NCBI GenBank assembly: GCA_017632155.1
Contig: JAGBRZ010000195.1
Coordinates: 1-47,173, forward strand
DNA length: 47,173 bases
Direction: 5' to 3'
Source of the DNA: Clostridia bacterium
GTDB lineage: Bacteria; Bacillota_A; Clostridia; Oscillospirales; CAG-272
The notes below the pieces were generated by a model. The model was given only the letters and a program-made list of their open reading frames with translations, was not told where the DNA came from and did no database searches. Made by a program: the position numbers and the translations under genes. Position 1 is the stretch's first letter; each line of letters starts with the position of its first letter. Positions 34,414 through 42,700 of the stretch are shown in pieces.

Positions 34414-35322
34414 TTACTTAACAGGCTTAACGCCATATTTTTCATAAAGTCCGCCGTAATCTGCGGCGTCAGGGTTTTCCTTTGCGGTACCAACAGGCAG
34501 TCTTGCGCTGGGTTTCTGCGCAGGCTTAAATTCAAAATTTGCCTTAGTATCCGCAAAGAGACACTTCAGCTTGGTTTCAAGTTCTTCCAGTCCGAACTGT
34601 TCCATGTCTGCCTTCAGAGCAACATAACCTTCCGTACCGCCCAGCAGAGTTTCCCACTTGGAGAACAGTTCGTTCTTGGCGGCAATAATTTCTTCCGCTT
34701 CGATGTTGGACTTGAAAGCTTCCAGTTCAGCAACAGTGGAACGCAGCGTTTCGATCTCGCCGGTGAGTTCTCCGATACGAGTCTCCGCAGTATTCTTTTC
34801 CGCTTCAAAAGTATCTCTGGCTTCATTGGCAGCAGTCAGTTTGCCTTCCAGTTCTTCTTTGGCTTCCTGTGCAGAAGCAAGCTGGCCTTCCAAACCTTCA
34901 TACTTTGCGGTAATAACGGTTTCGCGGGCAGCAATTGCGTCAGCAGCAAATGCCACAGCAGGCGCTTCTTCGCCGTCTACGAATTCCACGATGGCAAACT
35001 TCATCCGCTTCTTGGAATCCCAGTCAACAGAGACAGCGTCGCCGGACATAGAATAAGAGAAGCCGTACAGCTTCCCATCCTGTTCGTCATAGCAATACAG
35101 TTCCTTGGCTTCCAGATTGGTGTCCACCATCCAATATCTCTGGATCTTGCCCCATTCCGTGTCAAAGGTCTGTTCCGCCATGCATTCACGAATCTGCTCC
35201 ATCAGGTTGCTGGTCAGTTCAAACACCTTGGCAGTAACATCCTCTTCGGACATCGCTTCGAGATCAAGTCCCAGAGATTCGGGATCAAAACCGATTTTGG
35301 TAAATTCCTCAATCTTGTTCAA
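34414..35322 (-). CDS. Internal scaffold product nested in the protease gene (candidate)
   Basis: Within the protease gene, AAGGAGG at 35340-35334 precedes an in-frame TTG at 35322, 11 bases away. Initiation here would give a 302-residue protein beginning LNKIEEFTKIGF, which contains the long coiled coil (about two-thirds along) and no protease domain. Several phages make their scaffold from such an internal start. The spacing is slightly long and the start codon weak, so it remains a candidate. Confidence 0.45.
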   Translation of the reverse strand: MNKIEEFTKIGFDPESLGLDLEAMSEEDVTAKVFELTSNLMEQIRECMAEQTFDTEWGKIQRYWMVDTNLEAKELYCYDEQDGKLYGFSYSMSGDAVSVDWDSKKRMKFAIVEFVDGEEAPAVAFAADAIAARETVITAKYEGLEGQLASAQEAKEELEGKLTAANEARDTFEAEKNTAETRIGELTGEIETLRSTVAELEAFKSNIEAEEIIAAKNELFSKWETLLGGTEGYVALKADMEQFGLEELETKLKCLFADTKANFEFKPAQKPSARLPVGTAKENPDAADYGGLYEKYGVKPVK

Positions 35323-36030
35323 TTTTCCCGATTCCTCCTTTCTTTGATTTTCTATATCCCCATCGTTGCCGGTGGGTTCCTCCACTGCCAAGGGCAGCTG
35401 AGTTTCGTTGTAATCACGGAGTGCTTCCATAAACAGATCAAATTCTGCCTTGACCTTGTCTACAGTAAACAGCTCCAGTCTGGAACCTTCAAAGCAAGGC
35501 TCCACATCGTCCCCCAAAAGACAAAAAGCAAGGAACTTGAAGTCGTTGATGTGATACCCGTCGCTATCGGAATATCCGTCAAGAACTTCGATTTCCATGC
35601 TATGCTTGGTGAACTTCTTCTTTTGTATTACATCAAAGGATTTTTGCCGTTTCCAGAGAACTACATCGATCGTAAAGTAGTTATGTACGCCGCTCTCCTC
35701 CGTCACCACTTCAAACTTCCATGGTGTACGTTCAGGAACGACGCCGACCGGTTCCGTGATATTTACATACTTAATATCACCGTCTTCCGTTTCTTCTACT
35801 TCACCGTCGTGTCCACCAAAATCCTTCTTTTCTTCGATCAGATGCGCAACTACCGGCTTGTATGCCAGCGTCGGCACAGCCTTCTCAAAAGCCAGCTGCG
35901 GAATGTCAGAACCATTCCGATTGCCGCCTGTGTATGCAACCCGCAGTGTACCTCGCGCCAGATCATCGTTCATATCTACGATGTCGTCCAGTGTATACTC
36001 TACGGGGATGCTCATAAACTGTTTTTCCAT
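34414..36030 (-). CDS. Prohead protease fused to scaffold
   Basis: About 538 residues from the ATG at 36030, two bases after the preceding stop; the frame is open to 36093 but that part overlaps the small upstream gene. The protease domain (about 1-215) carries VAHLIEEKKDFGGHDG, where a histidine may serve, and KKFTKHSMEIEVLDG, with a candidate serine nucleophile. The middle (about 290-370) includes WGKIQRYWMVDTN and LYGFSYSMSGDAVSVDW. A coiled coil of about 90 residues follows (about 385-480: QLASAQEAKEELEGKLTAAN). The tail KPSARLPVGTA and AADYGGLYEKYG is scaffold-like. The fusion lets the protease and scaffold be packaged together and cleaved after coat assembly. Confidence 0.75.
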   Translation of the reverse strand: MEKQFMSIPVEYTLDDIVDMNDDLARGTLRVAYTGGNRNGSDIPQLAFEKAVPTLAYKPVVAHLIEEKKDFGGHDGEVEETEDGDIKYVNITEPVGVVPERTPWKFEVVTEESGVHNYFTIDVVLWKRQKSFDVIQKKKFTKHSMEIEVLDGYSDSDGYHINDFKFLAFCLLGDDVEPCFEGSRLELFTVDKVKAEFDLFMEALRDYNETQLPLAVEEPTGNDGDIENQRKEESGKLNKIEEFTKIGFDPESLGLDLEAMSEEDVTAKVFELTSNLMEQIRECMAEQTFDTEWGKIQRYWMVDTNLEAKELYCYDEQDGKLYGFSYSMSGDAVSVDWDSKKRMKFAIVEFVDGEEAPAVAFAADAIAARETVITAKYEGLEGQLASAQEAKEELEGKLTAANEARDTFEAEKNTAETRIGELTGEIETLRSTVAELEAFKSNIEAEEIIAAKNELFSKWETLLGGTEGYVALKADMEQFGLEELETKLKCLFADTKANFEFKPAQKPSARLPVGTAKENPDAADYGGLYEKYGVKPVK

Positions 36031-36031
36031 A

Positions 36032-36217
36032 TCAAAACACCCCACTGAATGTAAGCCTGTCCGAAAAGAAAAAAGAGCCCTTTTCGTGCTCAAAATTCAG
36101 TTGGATATTTTCCTTGTTCTCAAAGACCCAGAATCTCCCGGACTTACAGATAAACGGAAATCCCATAGCACGAAGCTGCTTTTCCACCTTTTCATCTTTT
36201 GTGTAAATGAATTTCAT
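36032..36217 (-). CDS. Small conserved phage protein
   Basis: About 61 residues. Two in-frame ATG codons exist at 36223 and 36217; the GGAG is only three bases before the first but nine before the second, so I prefer 36217. Sequence pattern KFIYTKDEKVEKQLRAMGF, FWVFENKENI and FFFSDRLTFSGVF recalls short proteins found next to head genes of other Bacillota phages. It may regulate the protease-scaffold gene or belong to the head. Function unknown. Confidence 0.65.
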   Translation of the reverse strand: MKFIYTKDEKVEKQLRAMGFPFICKSGRFWVFENKENIQLNFEHEKGSFFFSDRLTFSGVF

Positions 36218-36232
36218 GCCCATAGTCTCCTT

Positions 36233-37783
36233 TTATTCCGTTACCCGGTTCTGGTTCCCGCCAGAATCTGCGGTCTGCTCTCCAGCCTCGGAAAGTCCTT
36301 CGCCTTTCGATTCGTTGGTAGGTCGTCCGCCTTCATCATCACCGCTCATGGTATTGGAGCTCTGCATCGGAATCTCGTTCTCGAACATAGTCAGAACCGT
36401 ATTTTCCAGATAAGCAAGCCCGGCGGTCATGTCAGGCGTAAAGGACAGCGTAGCGTCGATCGCCTGCCGTACCGGTCTGCCATACTGACCCATCTTCATG
36501 TACAGCTCGTTCATCTGCTTGTAGTTGTACCGGGTCACGTCCAGGAACTGCACAGCAAACTTCTGTGTACCGGAAATCTGTTTCAGACGACGGTTGCACC
36601 AACGCTCTACCTGCCGCAGGAACCGGAAACAAACCGACTCGTCGGAATGAATACTGGTTTCCAGTGCATAAGAGGACGGATCATCTCCGGCCCCGAACAT
36701 CAGAGCATTAACACCGGCAGCCCGCCAGTATGTATTTTCCGCTTCCACAACAAGGGTCGTATCCTGCAGAACCGTATTCTGCTTGAAGTTCACGAAATCT
36801 ACATCCAGAGGTGTCAGGAATGCACCGACTCCATCGGGCAGAATGGACAGCAGGGAATTGTATGCCTGCATACACAAAGGCTTCGGCACCTTCAGGTGTC
36901 CCTTTTCATCTACAGGCATCTTCAGATAAACGACCTTGTAGTTACTGGATTCGGACGCATCTTTGGAAATAGACTTGTAATCCTCGATGTCTGCCAGAGG
37001 GGAGAAAAGGGAGACGAAAGGCGGGATAGGGAAGTTCAGACTTTCATCCGCCTTAAAGCACGCCGTCTTCTTCGTGTCAAATTCATGCCAGCGCAGAACC
37101 GTATCAGATCCTGCCTTGTATGAGTTATACGCTGTCTGAAAATCCGTAGGATACAGCTCAAGTTCATCCGTGTACATATCGAAGTAACTCAGGTCGAACT
37201 GGTAGGTATAACAACCGTCCTCTACAGCATTGATCCGGCAATAGTCTGGATCAAGCGGCAGGAACTGAAAACTGTCCTTGGTCTCATTGATAAAACCGTA
37301 GAATACACCTTCTTTGAAAGAAATCTCCATAGCCTTGCCGAATTCATGAGCAGCGTTGATCACGCTCATAGACTTCAGCGCCTTGAGATATGCCTTCCGA
37401 ATTGTCTCAGGATCCGCCGTCGCCACATCCACGTTCATAGGATACATAATGTACGACCAGATCAGCATCTGCGAGAAATACTGCAGAAGCCGGCGATACT
37501 GAGAGCTTGTGTTGTACAGGTACCGGGACAGATCCCGGAGCTGCTTTTCGTTCGTCTCAGGATTTTCCAGATACGTATTCACACTGGATTTCGTATACCG
37601 GCTCAGAGACATGGTTTTGTTTACATTGGAGTTTGCGTCACGAATGGTGTTTCTGGCGTTCTTCGCAAAACGCAGCGTATTGTGATACGCCTCTGTAAAC
37701 GCCTGCACCGCATCCATGTCAAACTCTTCTGCCTCCTGCAACGATTCGATATACTCCTCGCTGTAGGGGATCAAATTTGCCAT
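36233..37783 (-). CDS. Portal protein
   Basis: A 516-residue protein behind GGAAGGAGAGAGCCCG, directly after the large terminase. The N-terminal helices, a wing-like beta region (FLPLDPDYCRINAVEDGCYT, FDLSYFDMYTDELELYPTDF) and a long C-terminal helix region with TYWRAAGVNALMFGAGDD, FRFLRQVERWCNRRLKQIS and TRYNYKQMNELYMKMGQYG are typical of dodecameric siphovirus portals. The disordered acidic tail (SGDDEGGRPTNESKGEG) is common. It forms the DNA entry vertex and binds the terminase. Confidence 0.85.
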   Translation of the reverse strand: MANLIPYSEEYIESLQEAEEFDMDAVQAFTEAYHNTLRFAKNARNTIRDANSNVNKTMSLSRYTKSSVNTYLENPETNEKQLRDLSRYLYNTSSQYRRLLQYFSQMLIWSYIMYPMNVDVATADPETIRKAYLKALKSMSVINAAHEFGKAMEISFKEGVFYGFINETKDSFQFLPLDPDYCRINAVEDGCYTYQFDLSYFDMYTDELELYPTDFQTAYNSYKAGSDTVLRWHEFDTKKTACFKADESLNFPIPPFVSLFSPLADIEDYKSISKDASESSNYKVVYLKMPVDEKGHLKVPKPLCMQAYNSLLSILPDGVGAFLTPLDVDFVNFKQNTVLQDTTLVVEAENTYWRAAGVNALMFGAGDDPSSYALETSIHSDESVCFRFLRQVERWCNRRLKQISGTQKFAVQFLDVTRYNYKQMNELYMKMGQYGRPVRQAIDATLSFTPDMTAGLAYLENTVLTMFENEIPMQSSNTMSGDDEGGRPTNESKGEGLSEAGEQTADSGGNQNRVTE

Positions 37784-37801
37784 CGGGCTCTCTCCTTCCT
37801 G

Positions 37802-39643
37802 TTATTTTTTTAGGTAAGACGGCTTCCGGGTCAAAATCATGGAAGCCACATCAATATCATCATTTGCAGTGTTGACCCGCTGATCATTCCGACGCAGCTT
37901 GGCCAGATACCAACAGAGCAGAGAATAGGTAAACGCTCGGTCATCGTGTTCCTTATTCCGTTTGTCCGGAGGGAAGTTGTAGGATACAGTGCCGCCACTG
38001 ACATACTTACACATCAGCACAAGCTCGTCCTTCATCCGAGAGATCTGCGCCATAGCGGCCTGCTCATCAAATGTAAGCTGCACCGTATTGTCCTCGCCGT
38101 CGTCTCCAATGACCGTAAAGAAATCCTTGCCTTCATATTCAGCAGGAAAGTGTACGACGCCAAGTTTTGTCATTCTTTCTGCCGCGTCAAAAATCTCATT
38201 CCGGTGCGCCCGGGGATCCACCAAATGCATGATGTCCACCGCGTCCGGAAATTCCATAACCGCTGTTTCATTGGCCTTATGTTCTGAGTCAATAACTCCA
38301 CGATGTTTATGTCCTTTCTTATCTTCCCAGTCCTGCAGCAGATAGTCACTGATGCCACCGATCATCTGACCACCCGCCCCGGAGTCGCAGATCACAGCTT
38401 TAATGTTCTCGTAATCAAGAGCACCAAACTCTGTGCCGTTGTAATCCAGCAGCAAAGATTTGAAAGTTTCCACCTGATCCGGCATCCGCATGGGCGTCTT
38501 GTTTTTGGTCTTCACATCCACGAAGTTCACGCAGTTCACAATGTCCATGTTCCATCCGGTCTCCGGATCTTCATAAACAGAAGCAATGCCGACCGTCGAG
38601 TTGTCATTCAGTCGCGCAGAGTCCCATGCGATGATGTACTGCTTGCCTTTGCTGTAAGCCAGCTCGGGAACCTTCGGCTCCGTCACGTTCATCAGATTCC
38701 GCCGGGTCACGATCTGCCCTTCATGGGTGTCTGTGGTGAACTTATTATAAAGTTCGCGCATCCCCTTTTCAGGATTCAACATAGCTTGATCCACCTTATC
38801 CTGCGAAATCAGAGAAGGATAAGATTCTCCGTCTTTCTTAGCGGACATGATTGTATCAATAGTGTAATTACAAGCCCAATATCGCCGGTCTCCCATCATC
38901 ATGCGGGTTGACGCATTTTTGAATTTTTTATAAAACTCACTGTCCGTATCAGAGGCAGAGGATGCGTACAATATCTGTCTCGGGAAAGCTGGCGGTTCCA
39001 ACTCTGGATTCACACCAGCACCCAAAATAGCCTGCTCGCTCTGGTCGGTAAAATGTTCAGCCTGTAAGAAAAGTTCATCAGACATCCAACCGCTTTCGTC
39101 GAACGCTACGAAATTTGCTCGCTTACCTTTGATATTGATAATGTCGGAGTTCAGTGTATAAATCTCAGAACCGTTGAACAATTTCATAGAAAACGAAGCT
39201 GGATTATGAATAAACCCATCACTCGTAGCGCCCTGCCGTTCCAGCTCATTGATAAATACATCTGTCAAACCAACAGCGGAAGATATCTCACGCTTTGCAA
39301 TCTTTTCGATTTTCTTGAAAACTTCTTTGGACTGTTCCCCAGTGTTCCCAAGAAAATAAGACACATGATTTGGTAGCAAAACAGAACGAAGCATCGTGTA
39401 CATTCCCATACCATATGTCTTAGCACCATCTCGGCAAACAAGCCATACGGAAAATGTGGAAAACCAAGTATGATAGATCATCAGTTTTTGGTAGTCATAT
39501 AGGTCAAACCCCATAAATCGAGCACCAAATTCTACCGGATGCCCACGCCCCCATTGCAATACTTTTGTGTATTTATCAAACGCTTCCTGTTGCCGTTGTG
39601 AAAGCTCCCGTTGGGATGAGGTGCTATAAACATATACTCCCAT
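37802..39643 (-). CDS. Terminase large subunit
   Basis: A 613-residue protein behind CAGGAGGTTGAT. The N-terminal ATPase carries a Walker-A-like VCRDGAKTYG (about 68-77, the lysine preceding threonine), a Walker B segment RANFVAFDESGW (about 181-192) and a coupling motif region YASSASDTDS. The C-terminal RNase H-like nuclease has acidic residues in AWDSARLNDNSTVG (about 338-351), VICDSGAGGQ (about 418-427) and DDRAFTYSLLC near the end. All motifs and the usual length are present, so it is probably functional. It translocates DNA through the portal and cuts concatemers. Confidence 0.92.
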   Translation of the reverse strand: MGVYVYSTSSQRELSQRQQEAFDKYTKVLQWGRGHPVEFGARFMGFDLYDYQKLMIYHTWFSTFSVWLVCRDGAKTYGMGMYTMLRSVLLPNHVSYFLGNTGEQSKEVFKKIEKIAKREISSAVGLTDVFINELERQGATSDGFIHNPASFSMKLFNGSEIYTLNSDIINIKGKRANFVAFDESGWMSDELFLQAEHFTDQSEQAILGAGVNPELEPPAFPRQILYASSASDTDSEFYKKFKNASTRMMMGDRRYWACNYTIDTIMSAKKDGESYPSLISQDKVDQAMLNPEKGMRELYNKFTTDTHEGQIVTRRNLMNVTEPKVPELAYSKGKQYIIAWDSARLNDNSTVGIASVYEDPETGWNMDIVNCVNFVDVKTKNKTPMRMPDQVETFKSLLLDYNGTEFGALDYENIKAVICDSGAGGQMIGGISDYLLQDWEDKKGHKHRGVIDSEHKANETAVMEFPDAVDIMHLVDPRAHRNEIFDAAERMTKLGVVHFPAEYEGKDFFTVIGDDGEDNTVQLTFDEQAAMAQISRMKDELVLMCKYVSGGTVSYNFPPDKRNKEHDDRAFTYSLLCWYLAKLRRNDQRVNTANDDIDVASMILTRKPSYLKK

Positions 39644-39644
39644 A

Positions 39645-40724
39645 TCAACCTCCTGAGATCTTCACTTTCAGCAGCCTGTTCTCTTCTTTCATAGATGCAA
39701 CTTCTTCCTGAAGTTGAGCTAACAAGACAGATTGTTCCGATAACAAAGAAGCGTATTCGTCCGGTTGCAAATTCAGTTCATCCTGAATCGCTTTCATACT
39801 TGCGCGTTCTACTTCATAAAATGACTCGCTCATTTTGGCAGTAACGAAATTTGCCTTACAATCTTCAAATCCGTTGTCCGCCATGTCCTTCATGATCTTG
39901 GTCAGCGTATTAGACCCCTTCTGCGTCTTGCCGCTGCCCTTCAGGGAAATCCCGTTCTCGTTGGCAATGGTAGACACCACGTTGGAGTAGTCCCGCTTAA
40001 TATCCACAAGATCCTTCAGTCGCTTGGGATCCGGGCGGGCCTTTGCGTGCTCCTCCATAATCAGCCGGTTTACCTTATCCTGCTGCAACAGAGAATGCAC
40101 CAGCTCCAGAACGCACTGTACCCGATGCGGATCCTCTACAACGTCATCGCTCAGATAATCCACACAGGTGTTGTACAAATATCTTTGGTCAAACTGTGTC
40201 AGGTTTGTATCCCGGAACGGATCATACCCGACCGTCGAGATCACGTAGTTCTTGTTCCGGTTATCCCCGGCGCTCCATTTGGCTTCCTGCGCTTCTTCCA
40301 GTTCCGCTTCGGATTTGGTAAAGGCGCCGGTCAGTACCATACCTTCCAGATTGTCCAAAAAGGTCTTGGAGCCAGTCCCCCGGTTCAGAGAAGAAAAGTA
40401 GCTCTTAAAGGAAAAGTCCTTGTTGAACTTCATCTCCTCGTATCGGACATCATCAAAAAAGACGTCCAGATAGTGGCACATCACAACGTATGCCGTTTTT
40501 TGATCATGGTACCTGTCTTCCAGTTCCGCCGTCATCTCTTCCACACAATCCAGACAGATGTGCGCATACCCCTGGTTATAGGAGTAGACAGAGGATTTGG
40601 GCAAAAAAGGAAAGACCCCTTTCGGGGCCTCTGTTTTCTTGCCGCATTTGCAGCATCGGTATATGTCAGCAGATTGTACGGCGGCGGCCTGAAGCACAGG
40701 ACGTTTCTTTCCGCCGGCAGCCAT
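39645..40724 (-). CDS. Terminase small subunit candidate with zinc finger
   Basis: A 359-residue protein just upstream of the large terminase, separated by one base after the stop. Near the N terminus YRCCKCGKKTEA and HICLDCVEEMTAELE make a Cys4 zinc finger (about 23-65), an uncommon feature in small terminases. A helical middle follows, with VQCVLELVHSLLQQDKVNRL, DPKRLKDLVDIKRDYSNVVS and GISLKGSGKTQKGSN. A C-terminal coiled coil closes the protein (LSEQSVLLAQLQEEVASMKE). It probably recognises packaging sites and bridges to the large subunit. Position supports this more than motif. Confidence 0.65.
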   Translation of the reverse strand: MAAGGKKRPVLQAAAVQSADIYRCCKCGKKTEAPKGVFPFLPKSSVYSYNQGYAHICLDCVEEMTAELEDRYHDQKTAYVVMCHYLDVFFDDVRYEEMKFNKDFSFKSYFSSLNRGTGSKTFLDNLEGMVLTGAFTKSEAELEEAQEAKWSAGDNRNKNYVISTVGYDPFRDTNLTQFDQRYLYNTCVDYLSDDVVEDPHRVQCVLELVHSLLQQDKVNRLIMEEHAKARPDPKRLKDLVDIKRDYSNVVSTIANENGISLKGSGKTQKGSNTLTKIMKDMADNGFEDCKANFVTAKMSESFYEVERASMKAIQDELNLQPDEYASLLSEQSVLLAQLQEEVASMKEENRLLKVKISGG

Positions 40725-40726
40725 GA

Positions 40727-41029
40727 TTATTCACCCTTGGAAATCTTGAAATCAGCATCCTTGTAGCGCTGCTTCAGCACCTTGGACAGGTCACACTTCA
40801 GATTCAGGCGTTCGCCCTTTTCCACAATTTCACCAGTCTTCGGATTGGTAAAACTCTGAGGAGGCAGAACTTCCAAATACATATGTGCAAATCCGGGGAT
40901 CTGAATGTCTTCGCCGGAATCCAGCGTGCCGATGATAAAATCCTGCAGCGCATCCAGGCGGCGCTTAGCTTCAGTAATTGTAATATTTTCAAAAGACGCA
41001 TAAGACCGCGCCCATTCGTTGTAAGTCAT
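40727..41029 (-). CDS. HU/IHF-like DNA-binding protein
   Basis: A 100-residue protein with two N-terminal helices (RRLDALQDFIIGTLDSGEDI). It then has the HU pattern of short strands, IQIPGFAHMYLEVLPPQSFT, and NPKTGEIVEKGERLNLKCDL, where the N-P-x-T-G-E motif lies at the base of the DNA-binding arms. The C-terminal helix is SKVLKQRYKDADFKISKGE. HU proteins bend DNA. Next to the terminase genes it could shape the packaging site, an analogy to IHF in lambda cos. This is an inference. Confidence 0.72.
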   Translation of the reverse strand: MTYNEWARSYASFENITITEAKRRLDALQDFIIGTLDSGEDIQIPGFAHMYLEVLPPQSFTNPKTGEIVEKGERLNLKCDLSKVLKQRYKDADFKISKGE

Positions 41030-41058
41030 AGTATAATCCTTCTTTCCTTTTATCCGTT

Positions 41059-42255
41059 TCAGTCGTTTAATTCGATATTATATGTAGCGTAGATCCCCTT
41101 ACCCGGCTTCAGATGAAATACCGTCTGGCTCGGGGTATCGTAAAGTCGGTTTGTATTACCGTAGTCATCTGTCCCGCAGAGACTGCCCACACCGATTGTG
41201 CGGATTCCTGTCCCGGACAGCGTTTCCTCGTGATGCTTGTCTCCGAGGATCAAATAGTCAATGGTGCTGCCGAACTTCTTGGCAAACAGCGTATTCAGAA
41301 CCTTGCCGGAACCCTTCACAGAATCCAGATCACCATGCGTCGCGCAAAACCGTCTGCCGCAGGCATTGAACATGATAAACTCATAATTGTCCGGGTCGTT
41401 GATCACATGAATATCATCTCGGCGGTCAAACCTTGCAGTAAGCCACCACGGAATAATCTTCTCGAAATTGTCCTCGTGAATACTGTCCTTCTTATTCTGT
41501 ACGGCTCTCATATGATTGCCATATGTGCAGTACACATCAGTATAGGTCACCATATTGGCCAGATGTGCAATAAAGTCCGCCAGATACTCAGATACTTCCA
41601 TAAGCTGTGTACTTACATGTTCGTCCGATTCCACCCTGGCAGATGTATGAATCGCCCCATGACACATATCTCCGAGCAGCACTACGTGCAAAACCGCCGG
41701 ATTTACAGACAACACAATCTTTTCGGTCTCTGTAAGAAGCTCCCCGCAGCGATGCCAGAATACTTCCTTGTTGTACCGGTTCCAGATATTCTCCGTCTTC
41801 ATGCCGTAATGCCAGTCGGAAAGCACCACAACCAGTTCATCGTCGCCAGTCTCAGATGCCTTTACAGACGCAGTCAATGGCCGCAGATCGGCAAGCCTAT
41901 CAGCAGATTCCCGGAGCAGGTCAAAAACATTCTCACGCCGGGCTTCTTCACGCAGATGTGCTGTATACGCATTACGCTGATCCCTGTATTTCTGAGCAGC
42001 CTTTTCGTATTCAGCGGTCTTCTCGGTCAGATCGTCCACAAAGCAGCTGGTATCAATCGTTCTCTGATTTGCCGCCAGCATCTTCTGAAACGTCTGGAAC
42101 TGCTTCCGGTATTTGGACTCTGTATATTCGTGTCCGAGCTGTTCATTGAGGATGTCCGCCACATCCTGCCAGGAACCAATCTGTTCTTTTGCAAGACCGA
42201 TGCGGTATATGTATTCCTCTTCCATCTCGTCAGGACGCTTGTTCCAATTGATCAT
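41059..42255 (-). CDS. Calcineurin-like metallophosphoesterase with N-terminal HTH
   Basis: A 398-residue protein, ATG at 42255 overlapping the previous stop. Residues 15-60 look like a helix-turn-helix (IGSWQDVADILNEQLGHEY). The phosphoesterase domain shows all family motifs in order: VVVLSDWHYG (D-x-H), LLGDMCHG (G-D-x-x-H), CTYGNHMRA (G-N-H), FCATHGDLDS (H-G-D) and LGDKHHEE (G-x-H). It should bind two metal ions and hydrolyse a phosphoester. The HTH suggests a DNA substrate or target. The location between a zinc-ribbon group and packaging genes is compatible with DNA processing before packaging. Substrate unknown. Confidence 0.85.
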   Translation of the reverse strand: MINWNKRPDEMEEEYIYRIGLAKEQIGSWQDVADILNEQLGHEYTESKYRKQFQTFQKMLAANQRTIDTSCFVDDLTEKTAEYEKAAQKYRDQRNAYTAHLREEARRENVFDLLRESADRLADLRPLTASVKASETGDDELVVVLSDWHYGMKTENIWNRYNKEVFWHRCGELLTETEKIVLSVNPAVLHVVLLGDMCHGAIHTSARVESDEHVSTQLMEVSEYLADFIAHLANMVTYTDVYCTYGNHMRAVQNKKDSIHEDNFEKIIPWWLTARFDRRDDIHVINDPDNYEFIMFNACGRRFCATHGDLDSVKGSGKVLNTLFAKKFGSTIDYLILGDKHHEETLSGTGIRTIGVGSLCGTDDYGNTNRLYDTPSQTVFHLKPGKGIYATYNIELND

Positions 42256-42416
42256 TCATCTTCCTCGTCGTCTTCAGACTGGTAGTTCAGACACCGATCC
42301 ATAGTAATGTCCACGCCCAGCGGATTTTTCGCCTCGTCAGAGAACTTGGCAATGATATCAGCGATCTTGCAGACCGCCTTCTTATCACAATTTTCGCACT
42401 TATGGTTGTTAATCAT
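42252..42416 (-). CDS. Very small Cys-containing acidic protein
   Basis: A 54-residue protein that I read directly from the sequence; ATG at 42416 behind a weak AGGA. It contains KCENCDKKAVCKIADII and later DRCLNYQ, so four cysteines could bind zinc, and ends in an acidic tail (SEDDEEDE). It overlaps the phosphoesterase start by four bases (ATGA), giving tight coupling. Function unknown. Confidence 0.7.
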   Translation of the reverse strand: MINNHKCENCDKKAVCKIADIIAKFSDEAKNPLGVDITMDRCLNYQSEDDEEDE

Positions 42417-42419
42417 TCC

Positions 42420-42581
42420 TTACACTCCTTTGTAGTCCTTGAGCACTCGCAGCGCAAATCCTGTTTCTTCCACAAAATATCTCTTGCGCTTCGACTTCTT
42501 CTGACGGCAAACCTCCGTAACATAAACTTCGGGATACTTCTTCCGCAGAAATGCTGCTTGTCCGGCACTGATTACTTTCAA
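42420..42581 (-). CDS. Very small basic protein
   Basis: A 53-residue protein from a TTG at 42581 with AAGGAG ten bases upstream. It is strongly basic (VCRQKKSKRKRYFVEE) with short strand-like ends (KVISAGQAAFLRKKY, TGFALRVLKDYKGV). The stop is three bases before the next gene. It might be a small nucleic-acid-binding protein. Function unknown. Confidence 0.6.
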   Translation of the reverse strand: MKVISAGQAAFLRKKYPEVYVTEVCRQKKSKRKRYFVEETGFALRVLKDYKGV

Positions 42582-42700
42582 ATCCTTAAAACTCCTTGTG
42601 TTTCATATAAATCATAGTAGGGAACAGGTTATACCTATCCCCTCCATGATTAGATATTTCGGTGCTGTACAAGAATAGAACGGATTTTCCTGGCCAAACT

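Noticed and set aside
42600..42660. Inverted repeat around AGGTTATACCT as an operator
   Set aside because: The arms are imperfect outside the central bases, and no promoter is visible nearby; too weak to list.
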